From assembly GCA_020025655.1 (NCBI GenBank), contig JAHHRR010000014.1:1-40957 (forward strand): a stretch of 40,957 nucleotides of DNA, written 5' to 3'. A program made the translations under genes and the position numbers. Numbering within the stretch: the first letter of the stretch is position 1; every line of letters starts with the position of its first letter. The notes under the pieces are model-generated. The model saw only the letters and a list, made by a program, of their open reading frames with translations. It had not been told where the DNA came from and did not search any database. Of this stretch, positions 14,358-22,093 are shown one piece after another. This DNA comes from Oscillospiraceae bacterium. GTDB lineage: Bacteria; Bacillota; Clostridia; Oscillospirales; Oscillospiraceae.

Positions 14358-15122
14358 TTATATGAAATCAATTAAAGCTTCGTGTTTTTGCGAAACATGG
14401 AAGCTTACATCAGGAAAAGCAGATGCAAGTCTTGCTGCAAGGACGGGAATAATCGGGTTTTCGGTGCTGAAATGGTCAGCGTCTATCAGATTGATACCTA
14501 ACTCCTGCGCAGTCTGGAACTGGTGATACTTAATATCGGCAGTCAGGTAAGTGTCGCATCCTTTGCTGTACGCAGTGGCAATATCATCTGCACCCGAACC
14601 GCCCATGACTGCAAATCTCTTTACAGGTTTTCCTGCATTATAATATCTTATTCCTTTGGCATTAAGGCAGCACTTTGATTTTTCTAGAAACTCCTCCAGT
14701 GCCACAGGTTTTGAAAGCTCTCCGATCCGTCCGCAGTTTTCTTCGTCCAGTGCTTCCAGCGCTTCTGCGCCTAACAGCTTTATAAGCACATCGTTCACTC
14801 CGCCCTGTGCAATGTCCAGATTAGTGTGCATACATATTGCCGCTATATGATTCTCAGCCATACGCAGAGCTTTTCTGCCCGGTCCTATATCGGTAAGGGA
14901 TTTAAGAGCGCCGAATATCAGCGGATGATGAGAAACGATAAGCTCGGCTCCTGTTTCCATGGCCTCATCTATAACTGCATCCGTAATATCAAGGGCCAAC
15001 AGCACATTTTTTACCTCTTCCTCACTGTGTCCCAGAAGGAAGCCTGCGTTATCAAAGCTCATCTGAGTTTCCACCGGTGCCAGTTCGCAGAGATTTTCGT
15101 ATATATCGCAAACTCTCGTCAT
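14358..15122 (-). CDS. Nif3-like dinuclear metal centre protein
   Basis: This 254-residue member of the Nif3/YqfO family forms hexamers with a di-metal site; annotations as GTP cyclohydrolase type 2 exist but the role is unsettled. Metal-site motifs are VSHHP (His65, His66), MHTNLD (His99, Asp103) and a C-terminal DADHFSTEN. It lacks the central insert of the long B. subtilis form. Its start overlaps the end of trmK by 4 nt, the usual trmK-nif3 pairing in Firmicutes. Confidence 0.88.
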   Translation of the reverse strand: MTRVCDIYENLCELAPVETQMSFDNAGFLLGHSEEEVKNVLLALDITDAVIDEAMETGAELIVSHHPLIFGALKSLTDIGPGRKALRMAENHIAAICMHTNLDIAQGGVNDVLIKLLGAEALEALDEENCGRIGELSKPVALEEFLEKSKCCLNAKGIRYYNAGKPVKRFAVMGGSGADDIATAYSKGCDTYLTADIKYHQFQTAQELGINLIDADHFSTENPIIPVLAARLASAFPDVSFHVSQKHEALIDFI

Positions 15123-15796
15123 CTCTTCATATCCTCCAATCCCTGTAAAATCTCCTGTGCAAGCTTGAGCTTTGCATCATACTGGGCAAGCTCGGTTTTT
15201 TCAAGTCCTGCAACAAGCTTTCTGAATCTGCCAAGCTGAATATTAAGCATTTCTTCAAAAAGAGGGTTATCCTGAATAAGCGCAAGGGAGCCGGTGAAAA
15301 GTTCCGCAGTGCTCAGTGTCTGGCTTTTACCGAAACGGGCAGTAAGCATCTGATACACAACGCCTGAATCTCTTACCAGATCTTCATTTTCAATCTCAAA
15401 GCCATTATTGATGAGCCAATATCTCAAAATCTCCGTCTTTTTCATAGGCTGCAGAATGAGTTTATACTTTTCATCCATACACCAGGGCGCCCTGTCGAGA
15501 ATACCGCAGATATTGTCTCCGCCCATGCCCGCAATTACAACCGTATCCAGTTTATCTTTCGGGCAAAGCTCAAGACCGTCACCTAAAAGGAATTCAATTC
15601 TATCCGAAACCTTAAAATGCTCCGCATTTGATCTGGCTGCATTAAGCGGACCTTCCCTTAAATCTGAGGCATATATATTACCTGTATAGCCCCTGAGCGC
15701 CATAACGGCAGGAAGGTAGCCATGGTCGGTGCCGATGTCAGCAAAGCCAAGACCGTTTTCTATATAACAGGATATTTTTTCAAGTCTGTTATTCAT
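15119..15796 (-). CDS. trmK: tRNA (adenine(22)-N1)-methyltransferase
   Basis: The 225-residue class I SAM-dependent methyltransferase makes m1A22 in tRNA. The SAM loop GTDHGYLP is at 22-29 and VIAGMGGDNI near 87-96. The C-terminal part (about 160-225) is helical, as in YqfN/TrmK. A GGAG ribosome site is 7 nt before the ATG. The nif3-like gene overlaps its stop, which supports the assignment. The rpoD gene that often precedes trmK is not present here; a DUF1858 gene with its own terminator precedes it instead. Confidence 0.9.
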   Translation of the reverse strand: MNNRLEKISCYIENGLGFADIGTDHGYLPAVMALRGYTGNIYASDLREGPLNAARSNAEHFKVSDRIEFLLGDGLELCPKDKLDTVVIAGMGGDNICGILDRAPWCMDEKYKLILQPMKKTEILRYWLINNGFEIENEDLVRDSGVVYQMLTARFGKSQTLSTAELFTGSLALIQDNPLFEEMLNIQLGRFRKLVAGLEKTELAQYDAKLKLAQEILQGLEDMKR

Positions 15797-15817
15797 AACT
15801 TACTCCATATAAAAATT

Positions 15818-15843
15818 AAAAGCCGGAATAAATTCCGGCTTTT
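15818..15843 (-). terminator. Intrinsic terminator of the DUF1858 gene
   Basis: AAAAGCCGGAAT pairs perfectly with ATTCCGGCTTTT around a 2-nt centre, with a T-rich tail on the minus strand. Confidence 0.85.
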
Positions 15844-15857
15844 AAGTGATTTGTAAC

Positions 15858-16058
15858 TTAAAGGGTGAGCAGATAAGCATTAAGACCCTCGAGGAATTCA
15901 TCGGGGTCAATGCCATGGACAGCGCAGGCCTGCTCAACGGTCTCGCCGCTGGAAAGAGCGCAGCCCATGCAGTGCATACCGATAGCCTGGAAAGCAGGCA
16001 TAGCTTCAGGGCACTTCTCGACAATTTCAGCAATTAAGGTTTCTCTTGTGACTTCCAT
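15858..16058 (-). CDS. DUF1858 redox-disulfide small protein
   Basis: This is a 66-residue protein of the DUF1858 / hybrid-cluster-protein-associated redox disulfide family. It has the family core of an EIVEKCPEA helix, GMHCMGC and a C-terminal GIDPDEFLEGLN. Cys30 and Cys33 form the expected CxxC pair, and Cys16 is a further cysteine. The family is thought to handle redox or metal chemistry in anaerobes, but no reaction is proven. The start at 16058 has AAGGTG 6 nt upstream; a longer frame to 16103 lacks a ribosome site. It lies between two terminators and so is its own unit. Confidence 0.8.
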   Translation of the reverse strand: MEVTRETLIAEIVEKCPEAMPAFQAIGMHCMGCALSSGETVEQACAVHGIDPDEFLEGLNAYLLTL

Positions 16059-16085
16059 TACATTCACCTTTCTAACAGATACATA

Positions 16086-16118
16086 AAAGATTGGGGCGCA
16101 CAAGGCGTCCCAATCTTT
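16086..16118 (-). terminator. Intrinsic terminator of the zinc-ribbon gene
   Basis: A 14-bp stem (16086-16099 and 16105-16118) with one G-T pair and a 5-nt loop is followed on the minus strand by TTTTATGT. It lies 18 nt after the zinc-ribbon gene stop. Confidence 0.8.
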
Positions 16119-16136
16119 ATAAGCATTAGCTCAGAA

Positions 16137-16424
16137 TCAGAACTGGTTCTGCTGCTCCTTCATCTTAGCAAAGCACTCGCTGCAGTATACAGGGCGATCA
16201 GCTTTGGGCTCGAAGGGAACTCTTGCCTCTCCACCGCAGGCTGCGCAAGTAGCGGTAAAGTACTCGCGGGGACCACGGGCAGCGTTCTTGCGTGCGTCAC
16301 GGCATGCCTTGCAGCGCTGGGGCTCGTTCTGGAAGCCGCGCTCTGCGTAGAATGCCTGCTCACCAGCGGTGAAAACGAACTCTGTACCACGCTCTTTGCA
16401 AACTAAAGTCTTGTCTTCGTACAT
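16137..16424 (-). CDS. Zinc-ribbon domain protein, first ribbon incomplete
   Basis: This 95-residue protein belongs to a small zinc-ribbon family with an N-terminal treble-clef-like half (FVFTAGEQxFYxERGFxNEPxRC) and a C-terminal CxxC ribbon. Cysteine pairs are Cys38/Cys41, Cys60/Cys63 and Cys81/Cys84. The N-terminal knuckle, normally CxxC, reads C9-K-E-R12, so the first site has lost a ligand or recruits another residue. Its role is unknown; nucleic-acid or protein binding is likely. AGAGGA lies before the ATG. Confidence 0.75.
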   Translation of the reverse strand: MYEDKTLVCKERGTEFVFTAGEQAFYAERGFQNEPQRCKACRDARKNAARGPREYFTATCAACGGEARVPFEPKADRPVYCSECFAKMKEQQNQF

Positions 16425-16471
16425 TTTGAATCCTCTCTTTGATTGTGTGCCATTATCGGCTGTATTTGCGT

Positions 16472-17089
16472 TCAGCTATCGCTGATATCGCCTAGTTTTG
16501 GGTTCCGCGCCAGTTTGTGTCTAATTCTCTGTACGGCATTATCTACGGACTTTTCAGTCTTTCCGAGCTTAACCGCAATCTCACGGTAGGAAAGACCGTC
16601 AAGGTATTCGTGCAATACCTCACTTTCCAGTTTGGAAAGGCACTGAGAAAATTCACTATAAAGTTCTTCCTTGCTCTCTCTGGCCAGAACCATGTCCTCC
16701 GGACTACGCCGGAAAACTTCTGGAGTCACCGACAACTGCGTACTGGAATCTTCGGAGAGTTGCTCAAACGACATAGAATCATTGAGCGGAAAATGCTTCA
16801 ATCGGGATGCGGATTTGACTGCTGACAGAAGACGCATTTTAATGCAGTGTTCTGCAAAATTATAAAATGATGAACCGGCATTGGAATCATACTGTCTGAT
16901 TGCAGACAGCAGTCCAAACATACCTTCCTGAATAAGATCCTCGCTGTCACCTCCTGCCAGAAACAAAGGTCTGGCGCAGGCTCTGACGAGTCTTGTATAG
17001 CGTTTTGCAAGAGCTTCCTCAGCGAGCCTGTCGCCTGAAGCTGCAAGCTGTTGAAGCTTTACATCATTTAAGTTTGCGTAATCAATCAT
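16472..17089 (-). CDS. sigH: Sigma-70 family factor, SigH-like
   Basis: The 205-residue sigma factor has region 2 (about 25-95, with EDLIQEGMFGLLSAIRQYD) and a C-terminal region 4 helix-turn-helix (about 150-195, with LSYREIAVKLGKTEKSVDNAVQRIRHKL). There is no sigma-A-like region 1 or 3. Length and region 2 fit SigH (Spo0H), the transition-state sigma that drives early sporulation. The symbol is inferred; another small sporulation sigma is possible but less likely. Its promoter at 17122-17149 is near consensus, while the SD is weak. That suggests control at translation or stability, as is known for sigH in B. subtilis. Confidence 0.75.
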   Translation of the reverse strand: MIDYANLNDVKLQQLAASGDRLAEEALAKRYTRLVRACARPLFLAGGDSEDLIQEGMFGLLSAIRQYDSNAGSSFYNFAEHCIKMRLLSAVKSASRLKHFPLNDSMSFEQLSEDSSTQLSVTPEVFRRSPEDMVLARESKEELYSEFSQCLSKLESEVLHEYLDGLSYREIAVKLGKTEKSVDNAVQRIRHKLARNPKLGDISDS

Positions 17090-17121
17090 GGCAAAATTTC
17101 TTAGTCAAATTTATTATATAT

Positions 17122-17149
17122 ATTATACAACAGGACTGCATATTGTCAA
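17122..17149 (-). promoter_or_regulatory. Near-consensus promoter of the sigH-like gene
   Basis: On the minus strand TTGACA (17144-17149), 16 nt, TATAAT (17122-17127). The leader is only about 25 nt. Confidence 0.8.
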
Positions 17150-17189
17150 TACATTTTTAAGCGATTTTTGGGATTTTTACAAAATTTGT

Positions 17190-18230
17190 TCAAATATCCA
17201 TTTGTTGCTGGCCCATATACTCGATTCCAAGGTGTTCATAGGCTTTTCTGGTAACGCAGCGTCCTCTGGGAGTACGTGTCAGGAAACCTCGCTGAAGCAG
17301 ATAAGGTTCATACACATCCTCGAGAGTCACTGCTTCTTCATTTATTGTTGCCGCCAGAGTGTCGAGTCCGACAGGTCCGCCGTTATAATACTCAATTATG
17401 CTGCGGAGCATACGTCTGTCCAGTGAATCCAGTCCCAGCTTATCAACCTCAAGGCTTGACAATGCCTTGTCTGCGACGTCTCTTGTAATAACACCGTTGG
17501 CTCTGACCTGTGCAAAGTCTCTCACTCGCCTGAGAAGTCTGTTGGCTATTCTGGGAGTTCCTCTTGAACGAGAGGCAATCTCCAAAGCCCCCTGTTCTTC
17601 GATCTTTACATCAAGTATCTTTGCAGAACGCTCAACTATCTGCTTAAGCTCCTCATCTGAGTACAGCTCTAGCCGTAAACTTACGCCAAAGCGGTCACGC
17701 AGCGGTGCTGTAAGCTGTCCTGAGCGGGTAGTTGCGCCAATAAGTGTAAAATGAGGCAGATCAAGGTGAATAGAGTTAGCAGATGGACCTTTACCCAGTA
17801 TAATATCAATGGCATAGTCTTCCATTGCAGGATAAAGTATTTCTTCATAGGCTCTGTTCAGGCGGTGAATCTCGTCTACAAAAAGGATGTCACCTTCGTT
17901 GAGGTTTGTGAGCATTGCCACCAGATCACCGGGCTTTTCTATGGCAGGTCCTGATGTGATGCGCATATTTACGCCCATCTCATTTGCAATAACTGCCGCA
18001 AGAGTGGTTTTACCCAGACCCGGAGGGCCGTGAAGCAGGACGTGATCCAGTGATTCGCCGCGCATCTTGGCAGCATTTATGAAAACGTAAAGGTTATCCT
18101 TTGCTTTCTGCTGTCCGATATATTCATTTATTGTCTGAGGTCTTAAAGAGCCCTCTCCCCTGTCTTCGGGAAGATTTATTGCAGAGGTTATTACCTCGCT
18201 CTCTGCCTCTTCCGAGAAATTTATACTCAT
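17190..18230 (-). CDS. ruvB: Holliday junction branch migration ATPase RuvB
   Basis: RuvB is the AAA+ motor that, with RuvA, drives branch migration of Holliday junctions. The 346 residues carry Walker A GPPGLGKTT (68-76), Walker B DEIHRL near 118, sensor 1 GATTRSG and a C-terminal winged helix with GxxTRTPRGR. It is last in the ruvCAB operon, 12 nt after ruvA, with AGGAGA as ribosome site. Confidence 0.97.
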   Translation of the reverse strand: MSINFSEEAESEVITSAINLPEDRGEGSLRPQTINEYIGQQKAKDNLYVFINAAKMRGESLDHVLLHGPPGLGKTTLAAVIANEMGVNMRITSGPAIEKPGDLVAMLTNLNEGDILFVDEIHRLNRAYEEILYPAMEDYAIDIILGKGPSANSIHLDLPHFTLIGATTRSGQLTAPLRDRFGVSLRLELYSDEELKQIVERSAKILDVKIEEQGALEIASRSRGTPRIANRLLRRVRDFAQVRANGVITRDVADKALSSLEVDKLGLDSLDRRMLRSIIEYYNGGPVGLDTLAATINEEAVTLEDVYEPYLLQRGFLTRTPRGRCVTRKAYEHLGIEYMGQQQMDI

Positions 18231-18242
18231 TTATTTCTCCTG

Positions 18243-18845
18243 TCAGTTAACCATTTGCTTTAGTACAGCTTTTATAATCTCTTCTGCAGACATTCCTGCA
18301 GTATCAATCTTTTTAAGTGCAGGTGCCACATCTGCGCTCGTATAGCCCAGCACGCCGAGAGCCGTAAGTGCATCCGTAACATTTGAACTGCCGCCGGCGC
18401 TTGCAACAGGCATCTGCGGTACGCTCACATCTATTGAGCTGAATTCCTTAGCTATTTTATCCTTAAGCTCAAGAATAATTCGCTGAGCAATTTTCTTTCC
18501 TATGCCCGGTGCCACCGTCAGTGCTTTTGCATCATCGTTCATAATGGCAAGAGCGAGACTGTCAGGCGTACTGTGGGACAGAATAGAAACTGCGGCCTTA
18601 GGACCTACGCCTGAAACCGAAAGCAGCATCTCAAAACAGCGTTTTTCACTTTTATCGGCAAAGCCGTACAGGTCGAAATTATTTTCGCCGATTGCCTCGG
18701 CTATATACAGCTTAGCCTTATCACCAAGTTTAAGCTTGGAAATTGTATTCAAGGTTGCGTTAAGAGCAAATCCCAGACCTCTGCAGTCGAGCACCACAAG
18801 ATTTTCACGGATTTCCTCTATGTTGCCTTCTAAATGGTAGAACAT
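18243..18845 (-). CDS. ruvA: Holliday junction-binding protein RuvA
   Basis: RuvA is the 200-residue tetrameric junction-binding partner of RuvB. It has an N-terminal OB fold (about 1-60), helix-hairpin-helix motifs with GVGPKAAVSIL and PGIGKKIAQRII, and a C-terminal three-helix RuvB-binding domain (about 150-200, ALTALGVLGYTSADV). Its start overlaps the ruvC end by 16 nt, and ruvB follows at 12 nt. Confidence 0.96.
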   Translation of the reverse strand: MFYHLEGNIEEIRENLVVLDCRGLGFALNATLNTISKLKLGDKAKLYIAEAIGENNFDLYGFADKSEKRCFEMLLSVSGVGPKAAVSILSHSTPDSLALAIMNDDAKALTVAPGIGKKIAQRIILELKDKIAKEFSSIDVSVPQMPVASAGGSSNVTDALTALGVLGYTSADVAPALKKIDTAGMSAEEIIKAVLKQMVN

Positions 18846-19342
18846 TCTTCTCTTTCTCCTTTATATAATAAGGAAGTTGAGCTTCTGGCATGGCAAAGTG
18901 CCAGTGCCACGGCGTCAGCCGCATCATCAGGCTTAGGCGCTGCTTTCAAGCCGCAGATGCGCCGCACCATATCCATAACCTGAGCCTTTTCAGCTCTTCC
19001 GTAACCAACAACCGCCTGCTTTACCTGAAGCGGAGTATACTCATAAATCTTGAGTCCCGCCTTCTGGCAGGCAAGAAGTATAACTCCTCTGCCATGCGCA
19101 ACGGCAATACCTGTCGTTAGGTTTGTATTAAAGAAAAGCTCCTCTATGGAAGCAGCATCAGGCTTAAATATCTCAATCAAGTCCAGCAGATCATTATATA
19201 TCTGCTCCAGACGGCTGGCCAGACTTGTATGTGCGGGTGTAGAAATAACACCGCATTTTACAAGCTTATGTCTGAACCCGTCTGTATCCAATACTCCGAA
19301 GCCAATAGTTGCTACTCCGGGGTCAATGCCTAAAATTCGCAT
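18830..19342 (-). CDS. ruvC: Holliday junction resolvase RuvC
   Basis: RuvC is the 170-residue endonuclease that cuts Holliday junctions held by RuvAB. The RNase H-like acidic active site is visible: Asp7 (GIDPG), Glu67/68 (SIEELFF), and Asp139, Asp140 and Asp143 (KPDDAADA). The start at 19342 has AAAGGTG 7 nt upstream and begins directly at the first strand; a longer frame to 19387 would add 15 unconserved residues. It is first in ruvCAB. No Firmicute LexA box (GAAC-N4-GTTC) is evident upstream. Confidence 0.95.
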   Translation of the reverse strand: MRILGIDPGVATIGFGVLDTDGFRHKLVKCGVISTPAHTSLASRLEQIYNDLLDLIEIFKPDAASIEELFFNTNLTTGIAVAHGRGVILLACQKAGLKIYEYTPLQVKQAVVGYGRAEKAQVMDMVRRICGLKAAPKPDDAADAVALALCHARSSTSLLYKGEREECSTI

Positions 19343-19460
19343 TTTATCACCTTTTATAAGTTTAACATAAATGTCAACTATCCGCAAGGAAAACCGCTAT
19401 CGCATGAGCTTCATCTTATCCATTGCAGGCTTATTTAAATGACATTTATCTGCATAATAT

Positions 19461-19493
19461 AAAATCGCCGCCCGAACAACGGGCAGCGATTTG
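19461..19493 (-). terminator. Intrinsic terminator of xerD
   Basis: AAATCGC and GCCCG pair with CGGGC and GCGATTT around AACAA, with one mismatched C/A, and TTTTATATT follows on the minus strand. It separates xerD from ruvCAB. Confidence 0.8.
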
Positions 19494-19502
19494 AATTTCT
19501 TT

Positions 19503-20399
19503 TTATGCTCTGGGATGAGCCTTATTATACTCATCTTTAAGCTGCTTTTTAACCAGCTGGGAATACACCTGAGTAGACGATATATCTGCATGACCAAGCA
19601 TTTCCTGAATAGCGTGGATATCCGCTCCGTTTTCCAGAAGATGCGCCGCAAAGGAATGTCTCAGGGTGTGAGGAGTTATGTCCTTCTCAATTCCTGCGGT
19701 TTTCTGGTAATGCTTAAGAATTTTCCAGAATCCCTGTCTTGACATTCTTTCTCCGCTTACGTTAACAAACAGCGCCTGTTCATCAGGCATTGCAATCATA
19801 TTCGGTCTTACAAGACTTATATAATCCCCGAGGGCATTTATAGCGGCGGTATACATAGGAATAAATCGCTCTTTATTTCTGCTGTGACAGTGAACAATGC
19901 CTGCACCCAGATTAACATCGTTAATGTCGAGGTCTATAAGCTCCGTTACTCGTATGCCCGTTGCATAAAGAAGCTCAAGCATTGCCTTATCTCTGTACCC
20001 CTTCGCATCAACACACTTTGGCTGATCCAAAAGAAGCTCAACTTCCTTACTGGTAAGTATTTCAGGAAGTTTCGGCTTGCTCTTTTCAGGAACAAGTTTA
20101 TTTGCCGGACTCTTTGTGATCATTTTTTTAATGCACATAATAGAATACAGGCATTTTATAGAAGCGATTGATCTGGAAACCGTGGAAATTGATTTTCCCT
20201 TGGCTTTCAGAGACTCTATATAGTCACCCAGATCTTTCTCCTTAGCAGTTGTTAAATTGTCATCAGTGCGGGCTTCCAGATATTCGCTAAGCTGTCTAAT
20301 ATCACGAAGATATGAGCTGAGGGTATTATCAGATACTTTTTTCTCATTTTTCAGGTAGTCTTCAAAGAAACTCAGAACTTCTGCATCAAGCATCATCAT
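19503..20399 (-). CDS. xerD: XerD-like tyrosine recombinase
   Basis: The 298-residue recombinase is expected to pair with a XerC-type enzyme (8863-9861) in resolving chromosome dimers at dif. Arg150 (TGIRVTEL), His244 and Arg247 (HTLRH), His270 (LGHAD) and the nucleophile Tyr279 are present. The GKGNKER motif, which supplies the catalytic Lys, reads HSRNKER (172-178), so the usual Lys is Ser173. The residues after Tyr279 read SQL instead of TH. Three ATG codons lie in a row; AAGGAGG is best spaced for the third (20393). The gene follows the SpoIIM-like gene by 26 nt, an order that recalls the spoIIM neighbourhood of xerD in B. subtilis. Confidence 0.85.
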   Translation of the reverse strand: MMMLDAEVLSFFEDYLKNEKKVSDNTLSSYLRDIRQLSEYLEARTDDNLTTAKEKDLGDYIESLKAKGKSISTVSRSIASIKCLYSIMCIKKMITKSPANKLVPEKSKPKLPEILTSKEVELLLDQPKCVDAKGYRDKAMLELLYATGIRVTELIDLDINDVNLGAGIVHCHSRNKERFIPMYTAAINALGDYISLVRPNMIAMPDEQALFVNVSGERMSRQGFWKILKHYQKTAGIEKDITPHTLRHSFAAHLLENGADIHAIQEMLGHADISSTQVYSQLVKKQLKDEYNKAHPRA

Positions 20400-20425
20400 G
20401 CCCTCCTTTCATCTATTTTCCTAAA

Positions 20426-20932
20426 TCAGCCGATGATGTAGTAAACCGTCATCGCCCACAGGCAAAGTCCGAAAATCATCGGTATATATTTTCTTTTAAA
20501 ATCGTCCTTTGCGCTTAAACCTCTGCTGCAAAGGCTGGATATAAGAATTTTAGATGTGCCCATTCCCTGGACCGCAATAGTAAAAAACACCGGGAATATA
20601 ATAAGCGCAGTAATAAGATAGCTAATGGCGTTCGTTTTATCAGCGCAGCTTTCAATTATACATCTTTCCGCTGCCATGTAGCTTATAGCTCCGAACGTAA
20701 ACGCACAAACCGGAAGAATTACAGGCCCGAAAATAGATGAAGCTGACAAAAACGAAAATACCGGAAGCATACAGCAAATAATGATGCCTGTTTTGTAGCC
20801 TAAACCCTCAAAACTCAACCGCAGCCTCAGTCTCGGATAAAGAATAAGTCCTGCAATAAATGCCGCAAATATAAATAGGTTTACATAACCTGATGCGCAA
20901 TTTATCTTTTGTCTATCCCCTGCTGTGTTCAT
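20426..20932 (-). CDS. Integral membrane protein, possible SpoIIM relative
   Basis: The 168-residue protein has four or five membrane segments (about 17-33, 48-70, 75-88, 103-122 and 150-166) and a short cytoplasmic N-terminus. It is not a clear family member by motif. Helix spacing and a GPVILPVCAFTFG segment, together with its place just before xerD, suggest a shortened stage II sporulation protein M (SpoIIM/DUF95) type. SpoIIM is normally 200-220 residues and belongs to the engulfment complex with SpoIID. The start has only a weak SD. A promoter lies at 20996-21024. Confidence 0.5.
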   Translation of the reverse strand: MNTAGDRQKINCASGYVNLFIFAAFIAGLILYPRLRLRLSFEGLGYKTGIIICCMLPVFSFLSASSIFGPVILPVCAFTFGAISYMAAERCIIESCADKTNAISYLITALIIFPVFFTIAVQGMGTSKILISSLCSRGLSAKDDFKRKYIPMIFGLCLWAMTVYYIIG

Positions 20933-20995
20933 TTCAATGAATCCATTATGTAATCTGTGGTAATAAGATTAACATAACTGGAACTCATCGGTAAC

Positions 20996-21024
20996 AATAT
21001 ATTACAAACTCGCAAATAAATCAA
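20996..21024 (-). promoter_or_regulatory. Sigma-A-type promoter of the SpoIIM-like/xerD unit
   Basis: On the minus strand TTGATT (21019-21024), 17 nt, TATATT (20996-21001), about 57 nt of leader before the ATG at 20932. Confidence 0.55.
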
Positions 21025-21061
21025 GTCCTTTTTTAATTTTTGTGAAATTATTTTTTCATTT

Positions 21062-21078
21062 ATGTTAACTCTTAACAT
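21062..21078. repeat. Short perfect inverted repeat
   Basis: ATGTTAA, 3 nt, TTAACAT in a very AT-rich intergenic stretch (20933-21195) that holds no gene. It could be an operator for the SpoIIM-like/xerD unit, lying about 40 bp upstream of its -35 box. No regulator can be named. Confidence 0.3.
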
Positions 21079-21195
21079 TTTCATTTTACGCCTTTAGTTG
21101 AATTTTTCTTTGAATTTTAGCTTAACGGCAACATATTGTGTCTGATTATACGATAATATAGCATATTTATTATAATGAATTATGTAAACTTTCCG

Positions 21196-21624
21196 TCACT
21201 TACGCCTTCTTATTTTCATTCTTCTGCTCCTTCCGCCTGAAAATATTACCGGTGACATAACTGTGCCCAAAAGTGAACCTGCTATTGTAAAGCTCACCAC
21301 ACTCAGCACACCTGCTGACTTGATCTTTTCCCCCTCCGATGCAAAACCAATTGAAAGCAGCAAAACAGTAATTACTGCAGCGCATATCATCCCCTGATAA
21401 ATAACTCCCTTGGTCTGTCCACGGCAGGCAAAAAGTGCAGCGAACATTGCCGCAAGAAAGCTTATTCCAGAGCTGCAATATCCCATAAAAGATGAGCTTA
21501 TACTGCTTTGACTGAAAACGAGACTTGCGATAAGCAGCAAAATCGCCGCCGATATCGCCCAGACGACAATACCTCTGAGTATCAGTTTAATATCGCCCAG
21601 ACTTTTTGTTTTCACCTCATTCAA
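21196..21624 (-). CDS. TIGR04086-type membrane protein
   Basis: The protein has about 142 residues from the TTG at 21624. It has four membrane segments and ends in a basic tail (GGRSRRMKIRRRK). Topology and its place after yajC and tgt match the TIGR04086 family, whose function is unknown. No ATG is available near the N-terminus. The TTG has GGGGGTG 5 nt upstream, but that SD lies in the 3' arm of the yajC terminator and the TTG uses the last bases of its T tract. A longer frame reaching 21666 would start inside the hairpin and is rejected. Expression should depend on read-through. Confidence 0.7.
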   Translation of the reverse strand: MNEVKTKSLGDIKLILRGIVVWAISAAILLLIASLVFSQSSISSSFMGYCSSGISFLAAMFAALFACRGQTKGVIYQGMICAAVITVLLLSIGFASEGEKIKSAGVLSVVSFTIAGSLLGTVMSPVIFSGGRSRRMKIRRRK

Positions 21625-21629
21625 AAAAA

Positions 21630-21674
21630 CACCCCCGATGCTTAAGATATTTAATCTTATTAGCATCGGGGGTG
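21630..21674 (-). terminator. Intrinsic terminator of yajC, overlapping the next gene's start
   Basis: A 13-bp perfect outer stem with a CCCCC/GGGGG core, an inner 5-6 bp stem and a small loop is followed on the minus strand by T7. It sits 12 nt after the yajC stop. Confidence 0.88.
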
Positions 21675-21685
21675 ATAAATTCTAT

Positions 21686-22027
21686 TTATTTCTTTTTCTT
21701 GTTTCTGGCCTCTGCCTCAGCAGCTTCCATCTTAGCAGTAGTGGAAATAGCCCATTTCTTAGTCTGAATGCGGACTCTGTCCTCGCCGGTTTCGAAGGTA
21801 ATGGTATCTTCAGTTACCTGAACGATTTTACCGATCATACCGCCGATAGTGGTGATTTCATCACCGACGGAAAGAGAAGAACGCATCTCGTCAGTCTTTT
21901 TCTTCTTCTTGTTTTCGGGGCGAATAATCAGGAAGTAGAAAATAACAAACATAAGGATAAGGGGGAACAGCATAGAAAGCATTCCACCGCTTGCTGCTGC
22001 AGGAGCAGCTGTAAGAATTAATGACAT
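21686..22027 (-). CDS. yajC: Preprotein translocase subunit YajC
   Basis: YajC is the small accessory subunit of SecDF in the Sec translocon. The 113 residues show one membrane helix (about 13-30, LFPLILMFVIFYFLIIRP), a basic cytoplasmic patch (ENKKKKK) and the conserved LSVGDEITTIGGMIGKIV fold. GGAGGT precedes the ATG. It follows tgt in the queA-tgt-yajC order seen in many bacteria, but also has its own promoter at 22060-22088. Confidence 0.93.
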   Translation of the reverse strand: MSLILTAAPAAASGGMLSMLFPLILMFVIFYFLIIRPENKKKKKTDEMRSSLSVGDEITTIGGMIGKIVQVTEDTITFETGEDRVRIQTKKWAISTTAKMEAAEAEARNKKKK

Positions 22028-22059
22028 TTAGGGATTACCTCCAAAAAAATTATATTGAC

Positions 22060-22088
22060 ATTATACATTTATTTGTATGAAATTTCAA
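22060..22088 (-). promoter_or_regulatory. Sigma-A-type promoter of yajC
   Basis: On the minus strand TTGAAA (22083-22088), 17 nt, TATAAT (22060-22065), directly after the tgt stop. It gives yajC expression independent of tgt. Confidence 0.75.
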
Positions 22089-22093
22089 GACAC

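Noticed and set aside
19340..19400. SOS box before ruvC
   Set aside because: No GAAC-N4-GTTC motif is present; the TTGACA there has no -10 at proper spacing.
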